Shown: positions 1 to 10,897, counted from the first letter of the stretch. The stretch: DNA of 30,015 nt from Plakobranchus ocellatus (GCA_019648995.1 BLXT01007071.1:1644493-1674507), one strand, 5' to 3'. Notes: generated from the letters alone by a model not told the origin. Made by a program: numbers and translations.

Positions 1-482
1 AAAAAACAAATTGCTGTATTTTCTTGTTCTTAAACAAAGCTCTTATAAAAGGAATATATGAGAGGCAATAGGCTGTCAAAGATTTGCCGAAGTAACAGAG
101 AAAGAAACACCAAGAGTTCATATAAGGCATGAAAAGCATAGATATTGTTAATCATTGTCATAATTTGAGCGAGTTCAGAGATTTGGTGCAGCATTCATCA
201 ACACAGCATTTTTAGTTTAATAACAAATCATTTTCTTCTTGGAGGGACTTTAATAGTTAATGTAAATAAGTGAAATAATGAAAAAGAGACCCTAATAGAT
301 TACAAGAATATGATTTGAAGGTCAAATTAAATATTAAAATAAAAGATCTAAAGTTTGAGTTTGTAGATGTCAGTAGATTTTAACTGGTCTTTATTTCATC
401 ATAATATTAAAAAAAAAAAAACAAGTAAAACTGTAAATAAAAAATTGAATGTTAAAAAAATAATTATGCTGAATGCTTTCAG
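1..482 (+). other. HERC1 intron, upstream part
   Basis: AT-rich intron sequence before the first visible HECT exon. I see no further exon; the residues that should precede YLLNTSL are not encoded here. Confidence 0.6.
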
Positions 483-654
483 GTACCTTCTCAACACATC
501 TTTAGATGCACAGGAACATTCTGCCTGGTTCAAGTTCTTAGGGATACTATTTGGTGTGGCTGTGAGAACTAAAAAGCCTCTTGATCTCCATTTAGCACCA
601 TGTATATGGAAACTTATCGCAGGCATGCCACTGAAGGTGGATGATTTGGAGGAG
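483..654 (+). CDS. HERC1: HERC1 exon a (HECT N-lobe)
   Basis: First HECT exon in the window. The acceptor is gctttcag|gtac and the donor gag|gtgagc. It begins on the third base of a split codon and ends in phase 0. It encodes YLLNTSL...FKFLGILFGVAVRTKKPLDL...IWKLIAGMPLKVDDLEE, the standard N-lobe start after the first helices. The frame stays open back to 367, but residues upstream of 483 are Lys/Asn-rich intron sequence. Confidence 0.9.
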
Positions 655-3600
655 GTGAGCTCTGGAGAATTTTTTTTTCCAGTTATTAGAGTATTCAATA
701 AGCATCACTTGTAGTTTGAGCTCTATTCATCTCATAGAAATTGAGACCATGCTTTATATAAGTTATCTTCTTTAATGTAGTGTAAGTTTTCTAATTGGAT
801 ATTGGCAAAGTCATTTATTTATGAGAAAGAGAATCATAGTATTACTTTATTTTATCATGCAGGTTGATCATCTATATATCCAAAGTTTAAGAGGGATCAA
901 AGAAATACATGAGAGTGGAATTAACGAAACTAATTTTCATGAGGTATGTCCTTATTTATTGCCAAATGCAGTTTGTGGAGATCATTTTGAAAACATTTTT
1001 TATTTTCTTTAAGGACTTTCTTTGAGAATATTTGTTATTAAATGAAGATATAAGAAATTTTTGTTAAAAAATGTTGAATATTTTAGGGTAAAAAAAATTT
1101 TAATCTTTCAATTTTACTTCTGCGTTTTTAAAAATTGCTTTAAAAGACACATCTTTCATAAGCAATTATGGTTTTGTCTTTATAAATGATCATGATATTG
1201 GCAGTAAATACTTAATAAAGCGCTATGGCAAAAAAAATTTTACAAAATCTTAACATTCAGAAGCCAACAAAGATCGTTTCATATTAAGTGATTTAAAAAA
1301 AACTTTATTTGCTTTGCTTTTAGTTCATTCCCATAGATACATTTGAAGGCCAAAGCTCCAGTGGCCATGTGGTGTCTGTGATTCCTGGTGGTCAATGTGT
1401 GCCTGTCCACTTCCACAACCGTTCTGAGTATGTGGACTGCGTTCTTCAATACAGGCTTCATGAATGGGATAAGCAAGTAAAGTTTATAAGTTATAGTAAT
1501 AGACTCATAAGTTGGAACTATGACCATGCTATTCAGGGAAAAAAATTAAGAAGGCAAAAAAAAACAAAGACAAATACCATTGACTTGGTTGGTGATATTT
1601 TTTCAATCTTCATCAGGCAAAATATAAAATAAAATTTGAATTTTCTTCTCGGCAGAGAGAACAGCCTTGTTTTCAGCGATAATATTTTATAATATAAAGT
1701 TGTGTTCCTTCAACTTATAAATTTCATAAATTTACTTATGCCAATTGATAATGTGATAACATTTGAAAAAAATGACAATTTGATGTTCTATAAAAAAAAA
1801 TTAAGCTGTTTGAGATATTTTCCTTTTTGCATTAAGTTTGTTCTTCATATGTTATTGAGCTTTGAACTTAATCCAATCATTTTCTTTACGTATACATCTT
1901 GAAAAAAATGTTTATGTAACTCATTTCTATGTCTTGGCATTTTATCGGTATATTCTTGTTCAATGGACCCTTTTCTGTATAAGGTGGCTCTGATCCGTGA
2001 AGGAATGGCAGGCATCATTCCTGTGCCCTTGCTGACCTTTCTCACAGCGCCAGCTCTTGAACGCCTTGTATGTGGAACCGATGAGGTCAACATTGAAGTT
2101 TTGCAGAAAGTTGTCAGGTTGGCTTCTCAGTGTAGCATGCAACTAGTAGGGGGAAAAGGGTCTCAAAAAAAAAAAAGATCTTAGAGTTTGTAATCTTTTT
2201 CATTTTATTCAGTTAAGTCTTAACTTTGGAGGATTTTCTGTTTCTTTAAAAAAAAAGAATTTTTTTTTTTTACCATAATTGTGTCAGTAAGTGTTTTGAG
2301 ACCAATCCAAACGAGTGGCAACTTGCAACATTTTGAACATTTTAGAGTCTATTAATATAGCCTGAAACTGCATTTTGAACATTTTAAACTATTGATATAG
2401 CTTGAAGCTGCATTTTGAGTGTAAGTCATTGATATAGCTTGAAGCTACAGTTTGAATAATTTTAAACCATTGATATAGCTTGAAGCTACAGTTTGAATAA
2501 TTTTAAACCATTTATATAACTTGAATTGAAGCTGCATTTTGAGTGTATGCCTTTGATATAGCTTGAAGCTACAGTTTGAATAATTTTAAATCATTGATTT
2601 TGAATTATTTATATAGAATGAAATTACATTTCATTTACCTTTTTACAAGTCAAAACAGGGTATAGGTAATTTATCCATGGCAAGGTAAAAGCTTTTAAAG
2701 TCTAAAATCAAATTATAAAGAATCTTGATTTTGAAAAGTGCAACATCTGACTTATTAGGACTGGTCTCAAGAAAAATAAATTTTATCCTTATTACCAGGT
2801 GTGTAGCTAATCCTCTTTGAGTCCAGTTTAAAAAACAAAAATAAAAAAAAAAAAAAAAAAAATAAGTATGTCAACTTTTTTAGGTACTGGGCTAGCAGTG
2901 TGAATCATTGATGCTCTTAATATACATGAAACACTAATCTCTCCCTTCAACTTAACCAGTAATCATTTATGAAGATACAAGCCAATAAATAGAAAAGGTA
3001 TTAATACCGTTAATATATACTGTGTGAAACCAGAAATTGTAACTTATAAGGAATGAAGAAAGCATTAATTAAACTAGATTTACATCAGGCAGGCTTATTG
3101 AGATTCTTTATCTGAATGTTTTTACCAATCACCTAACAGGTACCGAGGTATAGACGAGAACCACCTTCTAGTGCGTTGGTTTTGGGCTGTATTAGAATCA
3201 TTCACCAATGAGGAGCGCATCCAGTTCTTGCGCTTCATATCAGGCCGTACTCGCCTTCCAAGTAATCCTGCTGACATCACTCAGCGCTTCCAGATTATGA
3301 CTTCTGACAGGGTAGGTCCAGGTCCATCTGTACTGATCTGTACTTTTACTGAAAAATTTTTTAACATTTTATGAGAGGTATAAAATTTTTTTTTTTCCAT
3401 TGGCTGCATGCACATAATATCTTGTTGAAACAAATCTGGTTTCATTATGTGTGTGTCCGTACTGATTGTCTTTAGAACCAAAATGTTTGTCTTCTGCCTG
3501 TGATGTGACTTATGCTTTTAATCTGTTTGTACTATTCATTTTTTTTAGGGCTTTGATATTAATATATGTATTGCACCATAATTTATGATCAAAACCTTGG

Positions 3601-3835
3601 AATAATTTATCATCAAAACCTTGGAATTTATTTTACTCCATGAAAGGGTCGAGACAGCCTACCAACCTCACAGACTTGCTTCTTCCAGTTACGCCTGCCA
3701 GGTTACAGTAGCCAGGCAGCCATGGCAAGCAAGCTTCGTTATGCAATCAACCACTGCCGTTCCATTGACATGGACAACTACATGTTGGTGCGGAATGCAG
3801 ACACAAGCCAAGATTCTGACGATGAGATTGTATAG
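483..3835 (+). CDS. HERC1: HERC1-type giant E3 ubiquitin ligase, C-terminal HECT domain (3' end of gene)
   Basis: HECT-class E3 ligase: the E2 passes ubiquitin to the catalytic Cys, which transfers it to a substrate Lys. Join 483-654, 863-943, 1324-1476, 1984-2117, 3140-3311, 3647-3835; all introns are GT-AG and all phases agree. The product is 299 complete residues plus the end of a codon split upstream. Visible motifs: RTKKPLDLHLAP and IWKLIAGMPL (N-lobe), YRLHEWDKQ, REGMAGIIPVPLL, RWFWAVLESFTNEER, RFISGRTRLPSNPADITQRF, and the C-lobe SLPTSQTCFFQL with the catalytic Cys at 3677-3679. The tail RYAINHCRSIDMDNYML matches HERC1 rather than HERC2 as I recall both families. A full HECT domain is about 350 aa, so about 50-60 N-terminal residues, and the RCC1-like, SPRY and WD40 regions known in HERC1, lie outside the window. 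The acidic C-terminus ends DDEIV. Assignment to the HERC large subfamily is very secure; HERC1 over a paralogue is strong but from memory. Confidence 0.93.
863..943 (+). CDS. HERC1: HERC1 exon b (HECT N-lobe)
   Basis: An 81-nt, phase 0-0 exon between atgcag|gtt and gag|gtatgt. It encodes VDHLYIQSLRGIKEIHESG and ends NFHE, following DDLEE of exon a without interruption. Confidence 0.9.
1324..1476 (+). CDS. HERC1: HERC1 exon c (HECT N-lobe)
   Basis: A 153-nt, phase 0-0 exon between tgcttttag|ttc and caa|gtaaag. It encodes FIPIDTFEGQSSSG, VIPGGQCVPVHFHNRSEYV and QYRLHEWDKQ. The last is the conserved YRLHE block of HERC HECT domains. Confidence 0.92.
1984..2117 (+). CDS. HERC1: HERC1 exon d (HECT N-lobe/E2-binding side)
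   Basis: A 134-nt exon starting in phase 0 after ctgtataag and ending two bases into an Arg codon before gttggc. It encodes VALIREGMAGIIPVPLLTFL, then LERLVCGTDEVNIEVLQKVV. The donor gttggc is the weakest in this gene, but the phase matches exon e exactly. Confidence 0.9.
2326..2632 (+). repeat. Degenerate intronic minisatellite
   Basis: About six tandem, imperfect copies of a unit of roughly 40-48 bp with the core attgatatagcttgaagct, followed by either acagtttgaataatttta or gcattttgagtgta. Two unit variants are interspersed. Each core carries the near-palindrome tagcttgaagcta. The array lies wholly inside the HERC1 intron. Confidence 0.85.
2841..2862 (+). repeat. Poly(A) tract
   Basis: An uninterrupted A run of about 20 bases inside the HERC1 intron, with flanking short A runs. 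There is no adjacent retroelement body, so it is probably a simple repeat. Confidence 0.8.
3140..3311 (+). CDS. HERC1: HERC1 exon e (HECT N-lobe to C-lobe)
   Basis: A 172-nt exon between cctaacag|gtac and agg|gtaggt, completing the split Arg codon. It encodes YRGIDENHLLVRWFW, SFTNEERIQFLRFISGRTRLP and ITQRFQIMTSDR. The RFxxGRxRLP block is the HECT hinge region. Confidence 0.92.
3647..3835 (+). CDS. HERC1: HERC1 terminal coding exon (HECT C-lobe, catalytic Cys)
   Basis: The 189-nt last coding exon has acceptor catgaaag|ggtcga and stop TAG at 3833-3835. It encodes GRDSLPTSQTCFFQL, with the thioester Cys at 3677-3679, then RYAINHCRSIDMDNYML and an acidic tail ending DDEIV. The acceptor has a weak pyrimidine tract, but the reading frame upstream is closed by TGA (3641-3643), which supports the start at 3647. 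Confidence 0.93.
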   Translation, partial: GRDSLPTSQTCFFQLRLPGYSSQAAMASKLRYAINHCRSIDMDNYMLVRNADTSQDSDDEIV

Positions 3836-5110
3836 TGACTGCAATTATTTGAAAAATTAATATGAAGATAGTTTCCCGAGGGGAAACTTTTGGAAGGGAA
3901 ATCTTTAAAAAAAAGAAGCAACAACTTTAACAACTAAATGAGATAATGACCTTATTCTGTCCACATTTACTGGTCAGTGTTTCCATCAACTTCAACATAT
4001 GGTTTTACAAAAAAACTCGATCTGTGGAAAAAAAAAAATACAGTGTGCGTACAGTATAGATTGCCCAGAAGTTTTGATATTTTTAATAAGTTTGCAGTGC
4101 CATATGGTTCGAACTTGCCTTTCTAGTTTTTTTTTTCCAGATAAAGTCCATGAAATATTAATTATTGCTAGAGATTATTACAATAGCTTTCTAATACTCA
4201 AAACCTTGTGTTCTTGTTAGCATGGTCTCATCTCAAGAACATCAATATGGATCAGAACACAAAACTAGGACCAGCAACAACATTCCAATTATTTGCTCTT
4301 CAAATTTTGTTTTGTCATCAACCATGCCAAATTTTGACCACAAGCTGAAATTGATCCAGCAATAGTGTTTGTATTATGAAGACACTTTAAGGCTGATAAC
4401 ACACACACAGGCAGCTATTAAAAAAAGAATATAACATTTTTAAGAGTCTCAAAGCCCAGATGCTTTCATTGTGCATGTTTTTTAAGAGGAAAGATATTAC
4501 AATATGTAACAAGAACTACTGGTACTATTCAGATATGTGGAAGCAGTGTACAGGCCTCAAAAATATTTACAGAGTTATTAAAGTAAAAGCAAGAAATATT
4601 TATTTGTGAGGTTTAGTTTCTAAAGTCACAATAAAACCAATATAAAATTTTGTATTTTCTTTGAATAGGCAGTTTCAAAGTGGTAACTGGTTCTATTTTT
4701 TTTTAATTTAGCAAACATTTTGATATCAGTTTTTCATTTTTGCAACATTTGGACATTTGCATAATGTGTGTTCCTATCCATTCTTTTCTTAACAGTTTTT
4801 TATGACTCCCATGTCTTTACGTAGAGCAATTAAAGCTTTTATTTCAAATATTGCTGTGATTTTTTTCCTTCCTTTTTTCATTTCCTAAACAATTCAACAT
4901 TTTTGCTTGTCTCAATCAGTCAGGCTTCAATTACTAGTTGTTATGTGTAGCACTCCCTTGATACCCCTGTTCTTGACAGAATTTCGGTTATGAGAGTGAA
5001 CTTGACTAAACGCCACTTCTATTTTCTGAGGTGAAATGAAATTTAGGAATAAAACTTGCTATACATTTGCTGTAATTATTCTTGAGATTAGATTTGTGAA
5101 AGAAATAAAA
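3836..5110 (+). promoter_or_regulatory. HERC1: HERC1 3' UTR with candidate polyA signals
   Basis: AT-rich non-coding sequence directly after the stop, with no coding similarity. Canonical AATAAA hexamers lie at 4630-4635, 5048-5053 and 5104-5109, so the transcript could end at any of these. Which is used cannot be decided from sequence. Confidence 0.5.
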
Positions 5111-5920
5111 CAAATCAATATTTGTATAAACCAATGTGTGAAATTGTCACTTTTTTCATAAATTGCTATGGTATGACTATAGTAAATAATAGTATAAAAC
5201 CTTTTCCAATACAATGGGTCTGCTATTGAGTTTTCTATTTGGTTGATATAAAATTGGATGAAAGATTATCTATACTCAAAGCATGAGTTTTTTGGGATCC
5301 TTTAACTATTAGTTAAAATACCAAAATGCCGTTTAAGAAGCAACCTGGTCGTTGAGTTTTGTCTTTTTGTCACTTATTACAATTTATTATAACTCCTAAT
5401 AAATCAATTTATCAACAGGAGCCAGAAAGATAAAACTAGTCTATTTAAGGGCTTTCAGATTTTATCTACTAAATCTATATTCAGATCGATTGAATTTGTA
5501 CATTTTACATGATTCTGCCACTCTATATTAGTTAAATTAAACCTGTTATTTTATTCATATTCACTTAATTTATTTTTCTTTTTTTGTGCATGTCTTGTAT
5601 TTATATGCATTTCTATGCTGGGCTAAATCTTTTATTTTAACATTACCATACATGTATCAGTTTAAAAATGCTTATATAGTGGAATATATATTTTAAAATA
5701 TGATTTTTCCTTGGGCATAGGGTACTGTTGCTGGTCCTATGCAGCTTTTTGCATGACTAGCTCAGTGGATGTGTTTTAGATCATTATTCCTTTGAATTTT
5801 TCTCAGGCAAAGTTGCCTTTTTAAAAAAATTATGTTGAAAAACACATGCTTTGTAATTCGCTGGACAACAATGTGTTGCATTTTCCAAATAAAAGTTTTG
5901 TTTGCACATAGATTTAACTC

Positions 5921-6068
5921 TTGTTGCCAGAGCTTTTCTTGCATGTTGCCATTACAGAGAGAAAGGTTATTGCTTTGTTAAAGATTTTTCCCTTGTTCTT
6001 TGCCAGAGTTTTTCTTGCATGTTGTCATTACAGAGAGAATGAGAGGTTTTTGCTTTGTTAAATATTGT
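5921..6068 (+). repeat. Short tandem duplication, 76-bp period
   Basis: The block tgccagag(c/t)ttttcttgcatgttg(c/t)cattacagagaga...ttgctttgttaa occurs twice, starting at about 5925 and 6001, with a few substitutions and a short insertion in the second copy. No coding frame is shared. Function unknown. Confidence 0.8.
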
Positions 6069-6077
6069 CTTGTAATA

Positions 6078-6130
6078 ACAACAATTATAACAATGATGAT
6101 AATGATGATAATAATAATAAGAAGAAGGAA
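6078..6130 (+). repeat. Trinucleotide-rich microsatellite (GAT/AAT)
   Basis: Runs of gatgataatgatgataataataataag next to the 3' side of the minus-strand reverse transcriptase fragment. RTE-type elements often end in short simple repeats, so this could be a decayed tail, but it does not clearly match the tail of the plus-strand copy. Confidence 0.6.
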
Positions 6131-6284
6131 ATAAAAGAAAGAGTCATCAGTGAAACTGATTGATTTCCTTATGATTTAATTTCCTACCAGGTTTTGTATG
6201 AACATCTGTCTGCAGCTATATCTGTTTTTCACTTTTCCTGAGTCAGTTAACACATCAACAAAAGTTGATGCAGGTAATGCTAGA

Positions 6285-6985
6285 TATTTCTCATCATTCT
6301 TCTGGTAAACCATATCTCTAAAGCTTCCAGTTTTCTCTCGGTTTCTTTGTTTATTTTCCAAAACTCATCAGATAATAGTACTTACCACACGTTTTCATTA
6401 CCCTTATTTTAGTGCGATACCTTTGTTCCTGTTTGCCAGTATTGGTATCATTTTTTTGGAATGTATTTTTGACCATGGCTATTCTTTTCCTTATTTCACT
6501 TGTGCATTTGCATCAGATCTGATGTTATCAGATAGCCAAGTTATTTGTGACTTGTTTGATTCTTTCACCTTTGCCAATGAAATTGAATTTGGGGTTTGAG
6601 GATTTCTTTGAGATGTCCATTTTTTTCACATTCACAACTTGGGCCCATTCTTTTGCTCTCTAAATCAACAGCATCTTAAAGTTTTTTGAAGTTGTTCTGC
6701 ATACCTGAGATTTTAAAGATTTTCTCCATTTACTTTTAAGTTCTGCTATATCCTCTAGATTCCTCAAGATTATTTTACTGTAAAGGAAAATAATCAGGAG
6801 ACATTACACATCCCTGCCTCACTCCTCTTTTGATGGATTTCAAACCACCTTGTTCTTCAATTCTTACTAATATAGTTTGATCTCAGTATAGATTTCTTAT
6901 TACTCTCAGATCTTTACCATCGATGTCTGATTTTTCCAGCATATGGAACTTTGTCAAAGGCCTTAGAATAATCAAGGAAGCAGGA
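6285..6985 (-). mobile_element. RTE-like non-LTR retrotransposon fragment (reverse transcriptase, inactive)
   Basis: Read on the minus strand from 6985, this begins DYSKAFDKV and continues through LEKSDIDGKDLRV, a GVRQGCVMSPD block and later EIWFTRRMMRN, i.e. the central and C-terminal part of an RTE-clade reverse transcriptase. It is colinear with the plus-strand copy at 8777-9505 at roughly 80% identity by eye. It is 5'-truncated, frameshifted and carries an in-frame TGA (6883-6885, minus). The catalytic YADD block is not intact. It is a fossil copy, not a gene. Confidence 0.85.
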
Positions 6986-8776
6986 AATGAGGACTTTTTG
7001 CATTTCTATAAGCATTGCCAAAGTGAGTATTGCATTTCTCATCCCTTTCTATCAGACACAAAGCAAAACGGTTTTACAGATATTTCTGGTCTCAGACTTT
7101 TTTTTAAAACTGTACTTGTAGTGTATACATAAAATGAAAGACAGTGTGGAATGGTATTTTTTAACAGGATTCAAACGATAATTTTATTAGCAGCTGTCGC
7201 TAAGAAGTATTTTTTTTATGATTTGTTTTTTTGTATTAGCATATTTAAATAAGTTACAAAGCCGAAAAAGACATAATTATGTATTGGGAACATGACATTT
7301 GATTAGAGAATTTTAATTGGAAGAGACAAATACGAAGAGTGAGTAGCAGAAGGAAACTTAAGCCAGTAGAGATAATGCCTCGGTTTGGGTTATCGCTACT
7401 TTTGTTGGTATAAAGCCAGGCTCAGCAAAAGACAATGCCAAGAGACAGGGCGGCAATTAAAAAAAAAATGTGCTCTTCCCATGAAGTGATAAAATTTCAC
7501 TCGGTTTCCCCTTCATACGGTCATTCACTGTTAGGGATATCTACAGAGCATGTTCCTCCAATGTTGCATTTAACTGGGATTAAAAACATTCAAGAGTTTT
7601 GACAAAATACAAAAAACCCCCCAAAAAACAGCCCACAAAATTTGTGATACAACAACTACCACTACTGCTACTACTACTGCTACTGCTGCTGCCGTTGCTG
7701 TACCACAAATAGTTATTGATATTCTTTATTATTTTTATTATTATTATTGATATTAGTCCTATGATTGAACACTCAAGAATTAGGGCGGGCACATAGCAAA
7801 AGGAAAGAACAACTGATTTTATAAAGATAGGAATGTTATGTAAAATAAACCATTTACCATTAATTGATATCAGGGTTTTTTTGTACCTAGTTAAACCCTG
7901 CAGTACATCTTCTGGTGAGACAACATCCTTATCACCGGTAACAACAACAGAGAATTAATGTCTGACGGATGTTGCCTACATATAGGGCGCAACGAGGCGC
8001 CTCATATAAATTAAGAGTGAGAAAAAGAGAATGGCAAATTAATGACGAAAAAAGGAAAAGCAGAGGCACAAAAAAAGCAATATTCCAAGCATATATGCAG
8101 AAGTGTTTGGTATTTTTATTCGAAGCATCTAATTTTGAATCTGCAGTTAGAATTTGAAAATTTTGACTATGACACCCCCAAAAATTGGACTCTGCAGTAA
8201 AAATTCAAGGAAATTCCTCCGCACTGCTTTTTTACTGCACAGCGTTTTACTTGTCAATCGAAGTAAAAAATGTATACAAATACCGCTATACCACAAGTAA
8301 ATTGAAACGGATGTAGGTAAGACAAACGCTACGATTTTTGCCAGAGCACTTTGCAGATAGAGAATATACGGTATGTAAAAACGTGTCATGAAAACTGGGG
8401 TTTAGACCTTAGATTAAAAAGAAAAAAAACAACTACAAAACAAACAAAAACATTACAGATCTTTGAATGCGTTTAAAACATTGGCAGTAATCATTAATGT
8501 AAAGTAGGATAGTTTAAAATTGATGTAATTGATTTGTATAGAAAAACGGTGGCATTGGGACTTGAATCTAATGCAGATGGACTTTTACAAATCGTATGTT
8601 TGTATGTTAAAAAAAAAATCTGATTTTTCCGAGCCATCTCGAAATTCTTGTTTTTACCACATTACTTTCAAGTTTCAGCCAAAACCTGCGGAGTTTTCTT
8701 TCATTTTCATTTCCCTTGGTTCTATTACAATCTTTAAAAGAATGGGTTGTTCTTTTTTTTAACAATGCTATTCAAT
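6986..8776 (+). other. Unique sequence between the two inverted RT fragments
   Basis: About 1.8 kb bounded by the 5' ends of two oppositely oriented RT fragments. I find no conserved protein, tRNA or other RNA gene. Simple CTA/CTG-like and ATT repeats lie at 7650-7755. Short open frames here are AT-rich or low complexity. Confidence 0.55.
7650..7755 (+). repeat. Compound trinucleotide microsatellite
   Basis: A (CTA/CTG)-type run, ctactactactgctactgctgctg, followed after about 30 bases by a run of ttattattattattga. On the minus strand the first part reads as poly-Ser, a low-complexity artefact. Confidence 0.85.
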
Positions 8777-9800
8777 CTGTTTCATTTATTATTCTAAGGC
8801 CTTTGACAAAGTAAAACACGCGGAGCTGTTTCATATGCTGGAAAAATTAGACATTGATGGGAAAGATCTGAGAGTAAATAGAAATTTATACTGAGATCAG
8901 ACTGCATCTGTAAGAATTGAAGGAGAACATAGTGATTTCAAACCCACCAAAAGAAGTGTGAGGCAGGGATGCGTAATATCTCCTGATCTTTTTAACCTAT
9001 ATAATGAATTAATCTTAAGGAATCTTGATGATATTTCAGGCTTAAAAATAAACGGAAAGAACCTTGATAATCTTAGGTATGCAGACGATACAGTTTTAAC
9101 AGCAGAATCTGGCGAGCAACTCCAAAAGCTTCAAGATATTGTAGTTTTAGAGAGCGAAAGAATGGGCCTGTCTTTGAATGTAAAGAAAACGGAATGTATG
9201 GTCATCTCAAAGAAATCCTCTAACCTCTAGTGCAATCTCGTTAACAAAGGCGAACAAATCAAACAAGTTACAAAATTCAAATATCTAGGCTACCTGATAA
9301 CATCAAATGGCAGGTGCACAAGTGAAATAGTTAAATAATAGCTATGGCCAAAGATACATTCCAAAAAATGAAACCAATACTGGCAAAACATTGTGGTCTG
9401 TACTTTTCTATGGTAGTGAGTGTTGGACAATAAACAACAAAACAGAGAAAAAAATAGAAGCAGTAGAAATGTGGTTTATCAGGAGAATGATGAGGATATT
9501 ATGGACAGAAAAAAGTCAAATGAATTGGTTCTGAAAAAGGTTAATCTTGAGCGATCACCGATTGAAACCATAAGACAATTTTTAAGCCATATTTACCGAC
9601 ACAAGGATTTAGAACACTAGAACCACTGGCACATTGAAGGCAAACGAAGTAGAGGTAGACAGAGAATAACTTTTATTGAAAGTCTTAAGTCATTGGTAAT
9701 AGGCAAGGGTAGCAATAACTTTATAACGTTAACTGAAAATATGTTTGAGTGGAGGAACATAATCGCCAATGTCTGTTCTTGACAAGGCACCTGATGATGA
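8777..9800 (+). mobile_element. RTE-like non-LTR retrotransposon, 5'-truncated degenerate copy
   Basis: Starts in the reverse transcriptase with YYSKAFDKVKHAELF. It continues through NLY, a TGA (8892-8894), DQTASVRIEGEHSDF, VRQGCVISPDLFNLY and the catalytic LRYADDTVL (YADD at 9078-9089). After KKTECMVISKKS it passes into KFKYLGYLITSNGRC. Further frames then give EMWFIRRMMRILWTE, an RGRQR block and EWRNIIANVCS near 9753-9780. The order and motifs match the C-terminal half of RTE-clade (BovB-like) ORFs. The endonuclease and N-terminal RT are absent. Several stops and frameshifts make it inactive. The 3' end runs into gatgatgataatgat, typical of RTE simple-repeat tails. Confidence 0.9.
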
Positions 9801-9859
9801 TAATGATTCTACCTTTATACTGTTTTGTATTATGATATAACCTTTCTCTCTGTTTTTTT

Positions 9860-9912
9860 TATCATGATGATGATGATAATAATAAAGATAATAATAACAA
9901 TAATAATAACAA
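9860..9912 (+). repeat. GAT/AAT microsatellite
   Basis: gatgatgatgataataataaagataataataac run shortly after the 3' end of the plus-strand RTE-like fragment. It may derive from the element's tail. Confidence 0.75.
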
Positions 9913-10019
9913 CTACAATACAGCGCGCGTATAATTCCATTCAACTATTGCTTTAAGCGCTATAATATCTATGCCGCAATAAATACGAAAATTTATTACA
10001 GATTCATTCAGCGGCCAAA

Positions 10020-10036
10020 ACACACACACACACACA
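10020..10036 (+). repeat. CA microsatellite
   Basis: An (ac)n run of about eight units, followed by less regular CA-rich sequence to about 10070. Confidence 0.85.
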
Positions 10037-10524
10037 AGACACATACATACCACACTCACAAACACATGAATATTTTCTTTTATACCTATGGCGTAAAATA
10101 TAATAAGTCATGGTAATGCCAGTTTGATCATTTCGAGTAAAAGTAATGCTAGCAGATCAATATGGGCAGTGTATGCAATGGTGTGAGAACTGGCGGCCTC
10201 TAGAGAGCTTGTAGAAAAAAAAAAAGCACATTAACTATTTAAGACTTTAGGCTTCGTGTTACGCTTTGATATCATTTGCTAAACATAAACGTATTATTCA
10301 TTTCAATACCATTGCAACGCATTACATTAATAAAATAGAATCACAGAAATCAGAATCTGTAAATGCTTTAAGGAGACGGTTTATACAATATGAAGCAAAC
10401 TAAGCAATTGACATTGTATTTAACATATTTTTTTAGAAGTGCAGTAAAAATGTTCCTTAATAATATACAAATAAAATTAACAAAATAGAAAATTATACTC
10501 GGAAAGGCTATTCTTATAAATAAA

Positions 10525-10665
10525 AAAAAAATAATTAGAGAGAAAGAAAGAGAAAAAGATTGAAAGAAAGAACAGATAGAGTGAGGAAGAACAAAAATAT
10601 AAAGAAAAAAGAAGAAAGCGAGAATGAATGAAAAAAAAATCAATTGATAAGCAGAAATAAGAACA
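10525..10665 (+). repeat. Purine-rich (A/G) tract
   Basis: Over about 140 bases the plus strand is overwhelmingly A and G (gagagaaagaaagagaaaaa and similar). Long open frames on the minus strand here translate as Phe/Ser/Leu runs and are composition artefacts. Confidence 0.75.
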
Positions 10666-10764
10666 AATTAAAAAACTGTCAAAATGTGTAAAATTTAAAA
10701 GTGGAAAAAATGACCTTTTCACTTTGGTATAAATTACTTTTTAAAATAGTGCAATAATTCATTT

Positions 10765-10765
<1 letters not shown>

Positions 10766-10797
<32 letters not shown>

Positions 10798-10806
10798 TGT
10801 ATATTT
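10766..10806 (+). repeat. Poly(A)/(AT)n tract
   Basis: A run of about 17 A followed by a (AT)n run of about nine units and tgtatat. Confidence 0.9.
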
Positions 10807-10880
10807 ATCGTCAAATGTAGGGCCCAATGCCTATTTTTAACGTTATAAAATAAAAGTCAATCAATCTACCAATCAACCAA

Positions 10881-10897
10881 TTTCTCTCTCTCTCCCT

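Larger units (their letters stand above)
2118..3139 (+). other. HERC1 intron between exons d and e
   Basis: A 1,022-bp GT-AG intron, the longest in the visible part of the gene. It holds the minisatellite at 2326-2632 and a poly(A) run near 2841-2862. No exon is seen in it. Confidence 0.7.
5111..6284 (+). other. Intergenic stretch downstream of HERC1
   Basis: AT-rich sequence with the 76-bp-period duplication and a GAT/AAT microsatellite; no gene seen. AATAAA at 5887-5892 could serve a very long HERC1 3' UTR, but nothing supports this. Confidence 0.5.

Noticed and set aside
399-698. Minus-strand open frame of 99 codons over the first HECT exon
   Set aside because: Antisense shadow of a well-supported HECT exon plus T-rich intron; no domain of its own.
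7580-7792. Minus-strand frame with a poly-Ser run
   Set aside because: Translation of a trinucleotide microsatellite; low complexity only.
9729-9944. Minus-strand frame with Tyr/Cys/His runs
   Set aside because: Produced by the GAT/AAT repeats after the RTE-like fragment.
10368-10722. Two overlapping Phe/Ser/Leu-rich minus-strand frames, membrane-protein-like
   Set aside because: They lie on a purine-rich tract; hydrophobicity follows from the CT-rich complement, with no start context or conserved motif.
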